22,455 nucleotides of DNA from Euprymna scolopes (GCA_024364805.1 CM044508.1:49212553-49235007); one strand, 5' to 3'. Shown: positions 9,011 to 18,829, counted from the first letter of the stretch. Made by a program: numbers and translations. The notes: generated from the sequence alone by a model not told the origin.

Positions 9011-10252
9011 GTATTATATAAGAGTGCAATGTTTATTATATTGTCTGCTGTCGGTTTTTTTTTCTGTTGAAGAGCTTCCTAGTGGATCCGTCACTGATTT
9101 GGTGATTGGAATGCAATCCTTGGTCGGGGTGACAAGCAGGTGACAGCAAATTTCGTCTCGATCATCATCTATGGATGTATTGTAGTGACTTCCTATTCTG
9201 TAGTGACTTACTTCGATTGGAAGAGACGATGTAGGCGATGTTGCCCCCACGTTCCACTTGTTGGGACACTCGGACTTATTTTGGCCCATTTAAACTAGCC
9301 GGATGAGGACTATTGGTTGAAGGTTACTAAATTAATTCAGTGGCCTTTACCGATTGCTGAGCATAATTGCGTGGAAAATTTTTACGAAGGTACAGATTTT
9401 TGCAAAGATTCTTGTTGTTATTTATGTATGCAGTTATTTTGTTAAACAAATATATTTTGATATGATTCGCCTCACGCCACATGTTCCGGAAAATATGTTG
9501 ACGAGTTTATCTTTAGATAAACTAAATTTTGTGAGAGGTAAATAAATATTTTTCCAGTAAATTTTTGTTAACCCAAATAAACTAATGCAATTATGATTAC
9601 TACTATGGATTGATTGGTAGTTTCGGAAACTTTTCGAGCAAATCATTGTGCCAGCAAATAAGACCGTTATTTATCCAAAAAAGGAAATTAAACAAACAAT
9701 ATTACGAGAGAGAAAGGTTTTTTTTTCGAAAGGTCAGGATTAATGACAAGAAGCGAAGGTCTGGAAGCGGTTGGCCATTATATTTGTTTCTGTCGATAGT
9801 AGACCGATGAAGTTTGCATGGGACATCGGAGATAATCGTCGAAAAAATATTTTTGGAAATATTTTTGCACAATGGCACAGAGTAAGGCAATTTGTTAGCA
9901 ATGGGATAGTGGCGAAGAATTAACACTGCAAAAAAAAAGAAGACACTGGATGTTTATTGATAGCGGACAATATAAGCCAAGCCGGGCAACAAAATTTGGG
10001 CGCGGAGGTGAAAAATATACCAACTTGTGGTGTCGATTCCCAGTCAAAGAACCACGAAATATGGAATGACACATCAATTGAACATCATGGAATAAAATAT
10101 CGGTTCTGAACCTTAACATGTCGAACATTATCCAGTCACGAATTTTTAAAACGTTTGGATTCTGAAAATAACCCTAGTTGCAAAACGTCTGGTAGGCTGT
10201 GCTTCTCTGGGCGTCGTCAAATACCGCAAAAACTAAACTTTCATTATTGCGA
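9011..10252 (+). other. AT-rich stretch without a supported gene
   Basis: ORFs are at most 91 aa and unrecognised. Minor duplications are TGTAGTGACTT twice at 9181 and 9199 (18-bp spacing) and AAATATTTTT twice near 9845-9867. No tRNA-like cloverleaf or conserved gene is seen. Confidence 0.4.
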
Positions 10253-10320
10253 AATTTAGACAATGTGGCCGATATTTAGTTTTTATAATTTAGACAAAGT
10301 GGCCGATATTTAGTTTTCAT
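10253..10320 (+). repeat. Tandem duplication, 34-bp unit
   Basis: AATTTAGACAATGTGGCCGA plus TATTTAGTTTTTAT at 10253-10286 repeats at 10287-10320 with two changes. Confidence 0.93.
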
Positions 10321-10732
10321 GATTAAGTAAAAATAAAATGATCCCTGTCGGAGTTGTTCACAATGCGTTCTTGTGCATGCAAGCGTAGTTGGATTTCAAT
10401 GTATACATACGGGGAGAAAACTTGTTTGCGGCTATTCTAGTAATTACTTCGATTAATAACGCCAGTTTTTAATCATTATTATAACAAACGACAGGCAGCA
10501 GATGCACTTTCCTTATTTCGATGATTCTGTTACGCTGAAATTCTCATTAGTTTTGTTCCCAGTATATTTAAAAATCCGAGAAACGACCGTGAAGAGGAAA
10601 CGAACAAAAAGGCGTTAACGAATAAAACGAACAAACTATGTGCGAAATTTGAATTCTTGTTGCAAACGTCGAACGTCAAAACGTTTAAACGTCGAGCTTG
10701 CCCCTTCAACTGGCCGACTGTTTCTTTCTTCC
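10321..10732 (+). other. Stretch without a gene; ACGT-rich motif cluster
   Basis: No ORF of note. Around 10664-10694 the word ACGT recurs within AACGTC words and includes the 12-bp perfect palindrome ACGTTTAAACGT at 10681-10692. Confidence 0.45.
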
Positions 10733-10780
10733 TCTGACAGTGCCGGAAAACGTGACTTTATTGTCAAAATTACTTAGTTG
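10733..10780 (+). repeat. Dispersed repeat C, copy 1
   Basis: TGACAGTGCCGGAAAACGTG followed by ACTTTATTGTCAAAA and TTACTTAGT aligns with TGACAGTGGAGGAAAACATG and ACTTTCTGGTCGAAA plus TTATTTAGT at 11961-12016. The match is diverged but collinear. Confidence 0.55.
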
Positions 10781-11531
10781 CCTTCAAAAACTGAGCTGAG
10801 GAAACTTTTCTTTCCGTGGCAAAGTCCGAAGTAATTGTAGAGTTACGACTTAATCAAATAATAATAAGAATTTTGTATTGATGTTGAGAATACCAGAATA
10901 CAAAGTTCCAAACGTCAATGTAAAAATACAATGATGCCCGTGCTCCACAAATGAATGAATTTGGTGTGCCAGTAGACGACGAAAGATCTCCATGCAGAAA
11001 CAGGAAGGTCACTTTTTAATCTTGATTGAGCTTAATTTAAAGCGATTAGAAATTTTTCGAGTAATTCTTCCGTCATCTATTAAAAAAAATTTAATCACTA
11101 TTTTAAAAAATTTTAAGTAATATTAACAATAGAATGAGCAAAGAAATGAATCAATAAAATAAAACACAGGCAAAATTATGTTTTTTTATTTTTTTCAATT
11201 TTTTAATCAAATTGGCAGGAACTTTTTTTTTTTAGTGCATTTTGTTCTTGTGGTGCATTTTTTTGTTGAAAATTAATGTTTCTTTATTTTTTAAAACATT
11301 ACGATTTATTTTGAAAGGAAAAACGAAAAAGACATTTTAAATTCAGTGTCTTTCTTCAGGGAATTTGTATGTTTTATTTTTTTAGTGTTTAACCCCAATT
11401 GTTGGTGCAAAAATAATGGCATTTGTAAAAAAAAAATGAAATGAAGAAATCTCCTACAGAAGCTGACAAACAGATCGACGACACACCCTAGAAAAAGGTG
11501 TTCGAATCGGATTTCAGATTTATAATCCTTC
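10781..11531 (+). other. Very AT-rich stretch without a gene
   Basis: Dominated by A/T homopolymers (11080-11290). A 98-aa minus-strand frame at 11306-11602 is rich in F, L and K as expected from composition; I do not regard it as a gene. Confidence 0.45.
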
Positions 11532-11707
11532 ATTTTAGTTGCAGCAGGACTATTAAAAATAAAATGGATGATTTGGATCCATAAACTCTGAACAATATCC
11601 ACGCCAAAGTGACAAGGACAACTATTTTAGTTGCAGCAGGATTATGGTGACCCCGTAATTTAAAAAAAAAATGGATGATTTTGATCCATACAATATCCAC
11701 GCCAGAG
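11532..11707 (+). repeat. Tandem duplication, ~92-bp spacing
   Basis: ATTTTAGTTGCAGCAGGACT, AAAATGGATGATTTGGATCC and ACAATATCCACGCCAAAGT (11532-11609) recur in order at 11624-11707 as ATTTTAGTTGCAGCAGGATT, AAAATGGATGATTTTGATCC and ACAATATCCACGCCAGAGT. The linkers between these blocks differ in length. Confidence 0.92.
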
Positions 11708-12281
11708 TCAACATGTGTGTGACCTTTTTTCCTAATTAATTCACGACCAACAAAACAAAAAAAAAAATTCTAATCCTGTCGAGCTTGGGCGCTACTTACT
11801 GAGTTTTTCGGAGATTTTCGACGGTGAAAACTTTAGTGAAGCGATGGCCTGTAAATTGGCGAAACTGTTGTTGGTGCGTATTTGTCGTTGGTGCAAGCTG
11901 AGTTAACCGTGATTAACAATTTACAATCGTTTAGAACATGTCTGCATGATTATCCTTTCGCGCAGTGACAGTGGAGGAAAACATGACTTTCTGGTCGAAA
12001 GCTGTTATTTAGTCACGAAGCCAAACAAAACGGTTTGCTGTTGTACGATATGGAAAAATTAAGATTCAGGTTTACTTCGATAAGTTTGTTGTGTAACTTT
12101 GAAAAGAAAATATTTGTAATATAGTTTGTCAGGAGACATTTTAGGGCTCCTCCAACTGATTGGCCTACACGACCCTGTCTTCCTGTAGGATGCAAGGTCG
12201 TTCTTAGCTTTCCAGCAAGCAAATACCGCAAATACAGGGCTGAAGCAACCCAGGCGTTGATTATTTTTTTTATGTGTTTAC
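11708..12281 (+). repeat. Gene-free stretch with dispersed repeat C, copy 2 (11961-12016)
   Basis: Apart from repeat C copy 2, nothing coding is visible; the 72-aa minus frame at 12013-12231 is unrecognised. GGCTCCTCCAACTG near 12147-12160 recurs as TGCTCCTCCAACTG near 13943-13956, another short shared word that may belong to the same decayed family. Confidence 0.5.
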
Positions 12282-12350
12282 CACTTCTTTCTTAGAAGCT
12301 GTTTGTAGTCTGCAGATCAGTGCAAATCATGTCCTTAATGTGATGGATTG
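12282..12350 (+). repeat. Dispersed repeat D, copy 1
   Basis: TTCTTTCTTAGAAG, AGTGCAAATCATGTCC and AATGTGATGGATTGA align with TTCTTCCTTAGAAG, AGTGCAAATCATGTCC and AATGTAAAGGTTGAT at 13321-13380. Spacing inside the copies differs by a short insertion. Confidence 0.65.
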
Positions 12351-12454
12351 ACATTTTTTTCTGTAATGCATTTTTTTGTTGTAAGTGTTATTATTATGTA
12401 CAAACTACACTTTTTACATTACTTAGCCTAATATCATTTAAAAAAATTAAAGTT

Positions 12455-12486
12455 AATTAATGGAAAATTAAATTAATGGAAAATTG
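12455..12486 (+). repeat. Tandem duplication, 16-bp unit
   Basis: AATTAATGGAAAATTA is followed by AATTAATGGAAAATTG. Confidence 0.85.
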
Positions 12487-12616
12487 TAAAACCATTTTTT
12501 AAATTACATTTTCTAACCAAAAAACCTAAAATTATTAGGGCAAAATCGGAAGATAATGCATTCATCAGTCATATTTTCACATTTTTACATTTCCAAAGTC
12601 ACATTTTCACATTGCC

Positions 12617-12691
12617 AGGGATCAAAATCAGGGATAAGGCATATGGATCAAGGAAAATCAGGGATAAGGGATCAAAATCAGAAAATCAAGG
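12617..12691 (+). repeat. Shuffled short repeats of GGGATCAAAATCAGGGATAA type
   Basis: GGGATCAAAATCAG occurs twice and AATCAGGGATAAGG twice in alternating order, with a further AAAATCAAGG. The order suggests more than one duplication step with overlapping units. Confidence 0.8.
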
Positions 12692-13320
12692 TAGAGTTTG
12701 AGGGAAAATAAGGGCAAATTTTGATGACTGTTGAATCGGGTTGGCTAGTTACTTAATTTTTAATGCCTATTCAAAAAATTTTTTATAGAATTTACAAGTC
12801 GGTTTTTATTTAACACCGGAATTGATTGCCGATTATTGTGGATTTTCGAGACATCATGGGTTCTTAATTTTTCCGCTTGTTTACTGCAGGGAAAGAGCTC
12901 GCTAATGGCATTCCACTTAGCTTTATGTTGGGGTCAAGCATTTTTTTGTCGTTATCACTTATGATTCTCATTCTTATTCAGCATTTGTTACACGATTCTA
13001 GAAATAGATCATCATTTTTAATTTATATATAGATTTATAATGTAGTCAACTAATATATATTTTTATAGCCCAATTTTTGTTTTGTATTCATCGACTTCAA
13101 AAAGGTCATACCGGAAGCTGAAAACTATGCATAGTATGTGATTTAATATCAGCTGAGAGATGATAGAAACTTACAAGCATTAGCTGTGTCAATGAAGTTA
13201 TAGGGATATAGTATTGATTCAGAAGTATATCTAATAGTAACATTTGTTCCAGTAACAGTAAAATGTGGCTAGTATAGTGAGAAATTATGATTTCCAAAAA
13301 GAGCAGGTTTTCATATAACT
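12692..13320 (+). other. AT-rich stretch without a gene
   Basis: I see no gene or strong repeat; one 63-aa minus frame (13106-13297) is compositional. Confidence 0.4.
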
Positions 13321-13380
13321 TAATTTCTTCCTTAGAAGTGGTTTTTAGTGCAAATCATGTCCGGAATGTAAAGGTTGATT
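13321..13380 (+). repeat. Dispersed repeat D, copy 2
   Basis: Partner of 12282-12350. Both keep the 16-mer AGTGCAAATCATGTCC intact, which includes the octamer-like ATGCAAAT-related word GTGCAAAT. No function is inferred from this. Confidence 0.65.
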
Positions 13381-13566
13381 TATGTTACAACTTTAAAGTC
13401 ACTGTCAATGTCACAATGTAGGAGTTTGGTAAATCAAGCTCATCAAGAATTTAGTGCAGCCCAGTACACCATCTGTGTGTAGCCGGATGTTTCCAGCCAA
13501 AAAACAGAGCCATTTATTTTAATTGATCAGAGCGTTGATTTCTATAAATCAGCTTGTTTTTAGATG

Positions 13567-13607
13567 CATGAAAAGTATGAAAAGTAAATCATTTACGACT
13601 TTTCATG
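13567..13607 (+). repeat. Imperfect inverted repeat abutting the large palindrome
   Basis: CATGAAAAGT and its complement ACTTTTCATG flank GTAAATCATTTAC, which is itself a near palindrome. The left side also duplicates ATGAAAAGT. It ends about 8 bases before the 35-bp palindrome. Confidence 0.7.
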
Positions 13608-13614
13608 TCTTCGA

Positions 13615-13688
13615 CATTTGAGGTTTACATATGCCAAAATCAGAAACAGAAATCTGTTTCTGATTTTGGCATATGTAAACCTCAAATG
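13615..13688 (+). repeat. Perfect 35-bp inverted repeat with a 4-nt spacer
   Basis: The left arm (13615-13649) starts CATTTGAGGTTTACATATGC and ends CAGAAACAG; the spacer is AAAT (13650-13653). The right arm (13654-13688) is its exact reverse complement, from CTGTTTCTG to CTCAAATG. All 35 pairs match. The transcript of either strand would fold into an uninterrupted stem. A short spacer and perfect pairing are unlike a normal pre-miRNA, which has bulges and a larger loop, so a recent snap-back duplication is the simplest reading. It also explains the ORFs open on both strands here. Confidence 0.97.
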
Positions 13689-14486
13689 CCCATAATTCAT
13701 TTGGAAAACGCATTTAAACACAAAATGACAATGAGACAACTGAAAAGCGGGAATGCAAGCCCCACAAGCACAAAGACAAGCAAGCATTTCGCCAAACAAA
13801 TAGGCAAAAGATGCTATAAATTAAAGAGAAATTAGACAGTCAAACGAAAGCATCAAGAAAGAATGTCCACAGATTCGTGATTTTAGAAACATCGATAACA
13901 GACAATAACTTTACTTGGCATTGATATTGGCTTTTTAAGTTGGTGCTCCTCCAACTGTTTTAGAAGTCATCGGTTTGTGAAAATTGCGTACCAAAAAAAA
14001 CTTGGCTGATGCAACTCCAACATTTTATCTCTTTCATGCGCAAGCCTGGCTTTCCTATCTTTTTATTTGTTGCATTTACAACAGTCAGAAAAAATGGACC
14101 AATCCCTCATCCCTCGGCTAACATTCACATTTGCGGTGACTATAATGTAGAATGGCTCAAATAAGCCTGTCATGATATTGCCATTGTGAACTTTTTCTAT
14201 CAACTTCCCGTTATCCTCCGGGTTATAATAAATATACAGACGTACCGACGGACTAGGATAGCTTACTTCTTTCAAACAAAATTCCAACAAAAAACCCGCC
14301 AGCCCGGTATTTGCACACATAAATCATCTTTTCCAGATGCACTGAAACTAAAGCTGAACCGTCAGTAAAACATAAAAAATGCAAGTAAAGTCAAAAGTAG
14401 CTGAGCAGCGTTTCTGGCAAATAGCAAATAGGATCTTGAACGGTCGCTCTATCGACAGAAACCGAGAAGGTCAAATTACTTGCCAA
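13689..14486 (+). other. Stretch without a supported gene
   Basis: Short frames of 60-85 aa overlap on both strands (for example 14063-14320 minus). None shows a recognised domain. I see no RNA gene. Confidence 0.4.
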
Positions 14487-14590
14487 AACTTGCAACTCCC
14501 CATATTCAAATATCTGTGCGTGAGGTTTGAAAAAAACTTGCCCCCATACATCAGTATTTAAGAATTCAGCTTGATCAGTATTCAGGTGAT
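14487..14590 (+). repeat. Dispersed repeat B, copy 2 (short copy)
   Basis: CAACTCCCCATATTCAAATA followed by TCTGTGCGTGAG and TTTAAGAATTCAGCTTGATC correspond to both ends of the longer copy at 7876-8160. The middle of that copy is missing here. Confidence 0.6.
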
Positions 14591-15118
14591 AAGTCTTTCA
14601 GTGTGTAAGTTGCTGGAATCCACAATTAGCAGAAGTAAACCCCTTACCGACACGCAAATATGGTTTCCTCTCTATTAGCGAGTTTCTCGAAAATGGCCTT
14701 TGATAAGATTTGGCATAAATAAAACACAAGATTTCCAGCTACGGAAATATTTTCTCTATTATTAATATTTTCTGTTTGATAGGCAGAAATCAGAGAAATC
14801 TTAGTTGGTTCCGGGAAAACTCGTCTCTGGAAAGCTTAGTAGGAAAACTGATTTAATAAATATCGTTTGACAACACATTATTGGTTGAGCAAAATTTTGT
14901 ATGTATTTTTGTATATTTTGTTATCTTTTTCTGAATTACCGTGTTAATGAGACTGTATACTTTTCTAGCTGAATAAACATTTACACGAAAAATATATCTT
15001 GCCTTTGTGTTTTTACTTTTACTTACTTTTACAACCGAAAAAAAAAACATTAAATAAGTAAAAATATTTTTTAAGAACGATCATAAAATGTGATTTCATT
15101 CGATTTCCTACCTAGGGA
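14591..15118 (+). other. AT-rich stretch without a gene
   Basis: One inverted match to the later 15-bp array, GGAAAACTCG at 14814-14823, is the only structured word noted. Confidence 0.4.
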
Positions 15119-15178
15119 CGAGTTTTCTGGGATCGAGTTTTCCTGAGGCGAGTTTTCCCGCTACGAGTTTTCCTAAAT
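15119..15178 (+). repeat. Four tandem 15-bp units with core CGAGTTTTCC
   Basis: CGAGTTTTCT at 15119 and CGAGTTTTCC at 15134, 15149 and 15164 are spaced by exactly 15 bases. The linkers (GGGAT, TGAGG, CGCTA, TAAAT) differ. A constant core with variable linkers and fixed phase is either a decayed 15-bp satellite or a homotypic binding-site cluster. The reverse strand core GGAAAACTCG is reminiscent of, but not identical to, Rel/NF-kappaB sites. Confidence 0.85.
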
Positions 15179-15224
15179 TCCTCTTCCACACCAAAATGAT
15201 GATTTTCTCTTGATTGCGTGGTAG

Positions 15225-15481
15225 TGTAAGGCAAAATTAAAAATGGCGCTCGGCTCTCTCAACACGGCACAAGAAGCAACAGCCACACGCTTTTATCGTC
15301 GTTCTAGGCAAGCTAAATTTGCATATTCCAAGAATTCGTGTGACTTTACGACGGCGGCCGTCATCTTGGTCTTTTTCTATTTTTGGTCCGTAGTGTTTGT
15401 CTTTTTCCCCTCATCCGTCTCTCGCACGTACGCACGCAACACGCAAACACGAGGGCGCTTATCTCCTGGATGCACGTTACA
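15225..15481 (-). repeat. 3' LTR of the minus-strand Ty3/Gypsy fossil
   Basis: The LTR begins TGTAAGG and probably ends GTTACA near 15476-15481, giving the TGTAA/TTACA inverted termini expected of an LTR. It aligns with 17923-18127 over TGTAAGG, CACAAGAAGC, TTTTATCGTCGTTCTAG, TAAAT-TGCATATTCC, GACGGCGGCCG and TTTTCTATTTTTGGTC. In the best 59-base aligned block I count about 8 differences (~14%), so the insertion is old. Confidence 0.82.
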
Positions 15482-15530
15482 CTCTTCCCTGATCTGATAA
15501 TCACATAGAGAGCACTGGGGGTGTGGCCTT

Positions 15531-17287
15531 TTAGTGCGTGTGCAACCGTAGTCGGACGCCCCACTCATCTAACAACTGCCGAAGTTGCTGGCTACAAAAC
15601 GCTGCACCTCGCTCAAAAAAACGGATGATAGGTTGCGAACAACATTTGCTGAATCCTGTCTGGTTATACACCGCAAATCTCGTAGGCCCGCAATCAATGA
15701 GAAAGTGCTTGCCACTGTAATGGGTAATATCCATGGCCAAGCCGCCTCCACACTCTTATCTTCCAAGCGAATCTTCTGCTATCACTCTGCCATCATTAGA
15801 CTGCCAAGCCTCACAATTTCTGTCTGACATCCATCTTGGTCACGCCTCACAAAATAAAGGGTCCTCTTGATACCCGGATGTCCGCTCTGTGCATGAATTT
15901 TTTGTATTTGACATGTACATTGCAACTGTACAAGATCGAGCAGTAATCTCCATTCTCATCTTCGCGGCTTCATACCATTTGTGAGGTACACGTGTCAGTT
16001 GGTCAGTACGATTACAATGTGATGGCACCAGAGTGATACCAGGTTTTTTAGCGTGTCTAGCCTTCTCCGTATTAACATTTCGCTTGCTGCCTTGGTACAG
16101 ATTCGTGTCCGTCCTGAAAGTGTCAGACACCCAGTGTTAGGCACAGAGAGAATCTGTGTACAAGGTCAACTTCTTACCCCCTTTACAACAGCTCCAGCTC
16201 TGCCAGGTTGATATGCTGAGAATCTGTTACAGGCCGCAGACAACACGCATCCTCGAACACGTTTCCTCCTTGCTCCAACGATACTCCCAACGCCAAAGAA
16301 CTGGCATCAATCACACACCTACGTTGTCTCCGTTAACACACAGGCATGACATATCTGAGACACTGAACACAGTGTCTCAGATATATCATCTCAACCCGTG
16401 GTCTCTTTAATCATCGGATATGTCATCCCAACCCGTTGTTGTTAAATTTGCTCTGCGTTTAATCACACCAACAGCTGCGCGGAGCCAGCCACAGACAAAC
16501 AAGTTTTCCACACCAAGAAAAAAGTTTTCGCCTTGTAACGTTGGGGATGCTTTAAATATCACTGCCACGCCTCCATTGTAGGGTGCCATCTTTCGGGATT
16601 TTTGCATTCCAGACCAAACTAAGCCAACTTTTCCTTGACACACGACGCAGACTGTACATCTTCATTGGCGTATACGTCATCAATGTAAGCTGACGTTGAG
16701 TCCCTCATATGCTTGTGTTGACAATAGTCTTCATGATCTGTGGTGCCACATTTAGGCCAAAGCCTCTGCCCCTGGAACGGCCACAACGTCTCATTAACTC
16801 GCACCTGTAAATAAGCTTTTCGCAAATCCAATATTACTGCCTTTCTGACGCCATTCCCTCAACTTACTAGCGCATACGTAAGCATCCGCAGTGTAGGCTT
16901 CAATATCCTTGTGAAGCTCCCGTTAGTCCAGTACGGGCCGTACTTTCGACTTGTTATGCTGGACCACGCCTTTAGTTCCCTTTCGTATTCTGGTCCAGCC
17001 TCACTGCAACCCATTCTTGAGTTTAGTCGGTCCACTTCCAAGATGCAATCCAGGCCCTTTTGCGCGAGTTCACTGTAAATCCATCGATATGGAGCGCTGC
17101 ACACACTGGGGCCTCTAAATGATGGCATCGTATCCGAGCAATAGGTCAAACCCCAGGAAATTTCCTTGGGTCTTAGTGGCTTGATCTTAGTGGCTGCACC
17201 GGTGTCTTGACAGTTCCAGCTCTGGGCCTCGCCTCCTATCGTGGTGACTTTCATCTTTCTTAGTCCAACTTGGACACAGCCTGGCAC
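15531..17287 (-). pseudogene. Fossil pol part of the minus-strand Ty3/Gypsy element
   Basis: RT words are DLRKAYLQVRV and AYIDDVY. Integrase words are DCGPTRFA, FFERGA and QQLRQLLDEWG. These blocks match a Ty3/Gypsy pol lineage that I recognise from invertebrate genomes, different from the lineage of the plus-strand fossil at 1044-3300. The window therefore records at least two separate Gypsy families. It is broken and only remnants remain. Confidence 0.85.
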
Positions 17288-17890
17288 TCACAGGGTATTA
17301 AGTTCACGTAGACGGTCATCACTGGTTGCGCCTTGTTCAAATTTTGCTCGGGGCGGCGCTGGCGCCTCTCCCCTGATACGTTTCCCGCACAGTTTTGCGT
17401 TTCCCGCACTTAAAACAGCGCATACGCCCCCTGTTGCAAAATGTCCGCGTCGGCCGCAGCGAAAACATATCCCATTGCTACCGAGACCCAATCTGACTTG
17501 TCTGTGTCGCCATCACAACTGGTTTCCCCAGGTCCTTCCATGGTCGTTGGGTAAACGCTGGTTGAGGCTCTCAGTGGCTGCTTCACCCGAGTGGGAAGGC
17601 CCGCCACAAACGCGTACGCGAGCGTCCACCGAACAGAACTGCGAAGAAAACACCCACGCTTTCCTCCGGTAGAAGTTTATTTTTCATAGGCCGTACAAGG
17701 ATTGTACAGGGCAGCTCGGCAGCACTGAGTTGCTGGCACCCCCAGCCAATCTCAGGGGAATCACAGTGTGTACCCTTTTCACCTCACAAAGGTCGCACGT
17801 CAGCTTGACCGTTTCAACCCAGTCGATGATGGACCCGTCAAACTCAGGTATGAGCTTTGTCAAATTTCGACTCGGTCATAGTCCTAAAGC
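17288..17890 (-). pseudogene. Fossil gag part of the minus-strand Ty3/Gypsy element
   Basis: The nucleocapsid-type CCHC word CFRCGRRGHFA lies near 17430-17470 on the minus strand. The capsid-like N-terminal part extends towards the right LTR. It is less AT rich than its surroundings, as expected of former coding sequence. Confidence 0.7.
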
Positions 17891-17922
17891 CCAAATGGCC
17901 GAAATAGCTTGTAACGACAAAG

Positions 17923-18127
17923 TGTAAGGAAAAATTGAAGATGGCACAAGAAGCGACAGCTACACGATTCCTCAGCCAACTCAATCGTCACTCTTCCCCG
18001 CTTTTATCGTCGTTCTAGACCGGCTAAATGTGCATATTCCGAGAAATCGTGTGATTTTGCGAGAAATCATACTTTACAAAAGACGGCGGCCGCCATCTGT
18101 GTCTTTCTTTTCTATTTTTGGTCGTTA
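17923..18127 (-). repeat. 5' LTR of the minus-strand Ty3/Gypsy fossil
   Basis: It starts TGTAAGGAAAAATTGAAGAT and matches the other LTR collinearly up to TTTTCTATTTTTGGTC. Beyond that point the two no longer align, so the outer boundary is uncertain. Confidence 0.8.
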
Positions 18128-18560
18128 ACGCTGAGCATCAATTGGAATGGCTGGCTCTCATCTAATCAGTCACCTGATTATGATCTGTGCCCAAAGTCGC
18201 TGGGAAAATGATGGGATCCTTCTACCGTTCCAGTATGCGATTCTCTATTCTCAAGGGCTACAAAAACAGCCTATTCTGCCTTTACGGAGTAAGAACAAGG
18301 AATTTTAGCGACTAGTGTTGAAATATTTATGATCTAAAAAATATTCAGTTTACATAAGAAAGTAACGTGCCGAAATTTATCGTATTTACATTGGCAGAGC
18401 GGAACACCGCTAGGTGTATCAGAAATTTTGTGAAAATAGTGAATAATTCAACCCCATCTGACCAAAAAAATTAAGGCTAATTTTTTCTCTTTTGAATGGA
18501 GCAAGGACCAAAAATTTCTTAAAAACTTCGGACTTTACATTGTGTTTAAGTGTGTTTTTT
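18128..18560 (+). other. AT-rich stretch without a gene
   Basis: I see no gene. The small hairpin GCGGAACACCGC at about 18400 is the only structure noted. Confidence 0.35.
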
Positions 18561-18568
18561 TTTTTCAG

Positions 18569-18673
18569 ATGGTAGGTGAGATGTTTGGTGAGAACTGTGA
18601 ACTCATTCAAGATGATTCTGTAAAAGCTTTGACCCCTTCTTCTTCAGTTGTCGACAAACATTCTAAAAATTAG
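18569..18673 (+). CDS. Possible small exon or micro-ORF, 34 codons
   Basis: A T run followed by CAG (18551-18568) is a textbook splice acceptor and leads straight into ATGGTAGGTGAGATG. The frame runs 34 codons to TAG with a balanced composition (starts MVGEMFGENCELIQDD, ends VVDKHSKN), unlike the lysine/phenylalanine-rich noise elsewhere in the window. No domain is recognisable in so short a peptide, and no donor or companion exon could be tied to it. It could be a terminal coding exon of a host gene extending leftwards, or chance. The minus-strand 63-aa frame overlapping at 18419-18610 looks compositional. Confidence 0.2.
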   Translation: MVGEMFGENCELIQDDSVKALTPSSSVVDKHSKN

Positions 18674-18829
18674 TCTAAAAGGTATGGTGAAGTTCAAGAT
18701 AATTCACTCGCTTTTACCAAATTGAAAGTTTTCCCGGCAAAAGTGTGTATTTTTGAGCCGTTATTGTTTTGTAAAAATTAGCTGAAAAATTGGGCCATAC
18801 GGTGTCGGTATTATGCTGATTCCTAAAAT

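Larger units (their letters stand above)
15225..18127 (-). mobile_element. Ty3/Gypsy LTR retrotransposon fossil with both LTRs, broken
   Basis: The element runs on the minus strand. Its gag part (about 17288-17890) holds a CCHC zinc knuckle, CFRCGRRGHFA. Next come a protease-to-RT linker region (about 16859-17287) and an RT part (about 16619-16831) with MDLRKAYLQVRVNETLWPFQ and the YIDD catalytic box. An RNase H to integrase-linker part (about 15840-16643) follows, then an integrase-core part (about 15531-15766) with LIDCGPTRFA and QQLRQLLDEWG. LTRs flank it at 15225-15481 and about 17923-18127. Order and motifs are those of Ty3/Gypsy. The internal region (about 2.4 kb) is clearly condensed and broken, with on the order of ten or more breaks. 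LTR divergence near 14% indicates an old insertion. It is a fossil without function. Confidence 0.9.

Noticed and set aside
11306-11602. 98-aa minus-strand frame
   Set aside because: Phenylalanine/leucine/lysine-rich noise of an AT-rich stretch, and it runs into a tandem duplication.
13615-13688. Pre-miRNA interpretation of the palindrome
   Set aside because: Perfect 35-bp pairing with a 4-nt spacer lacks the bulges and larger loop of metazoan pre-miRNAs; kept only as a repeat.
13593-13835. Frames open on both strands (68 and 76 aa)
   Set aside because: Both run through the perfect palindrome, so openness on one strand forces it on the other.
16156-16410. 84-aa plus-strand frame and the 143-aa plus-strand frame at 17241-17672
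   Set aside because: Antisense shadows of the minus-strand Ty3/Gypsy fossil.
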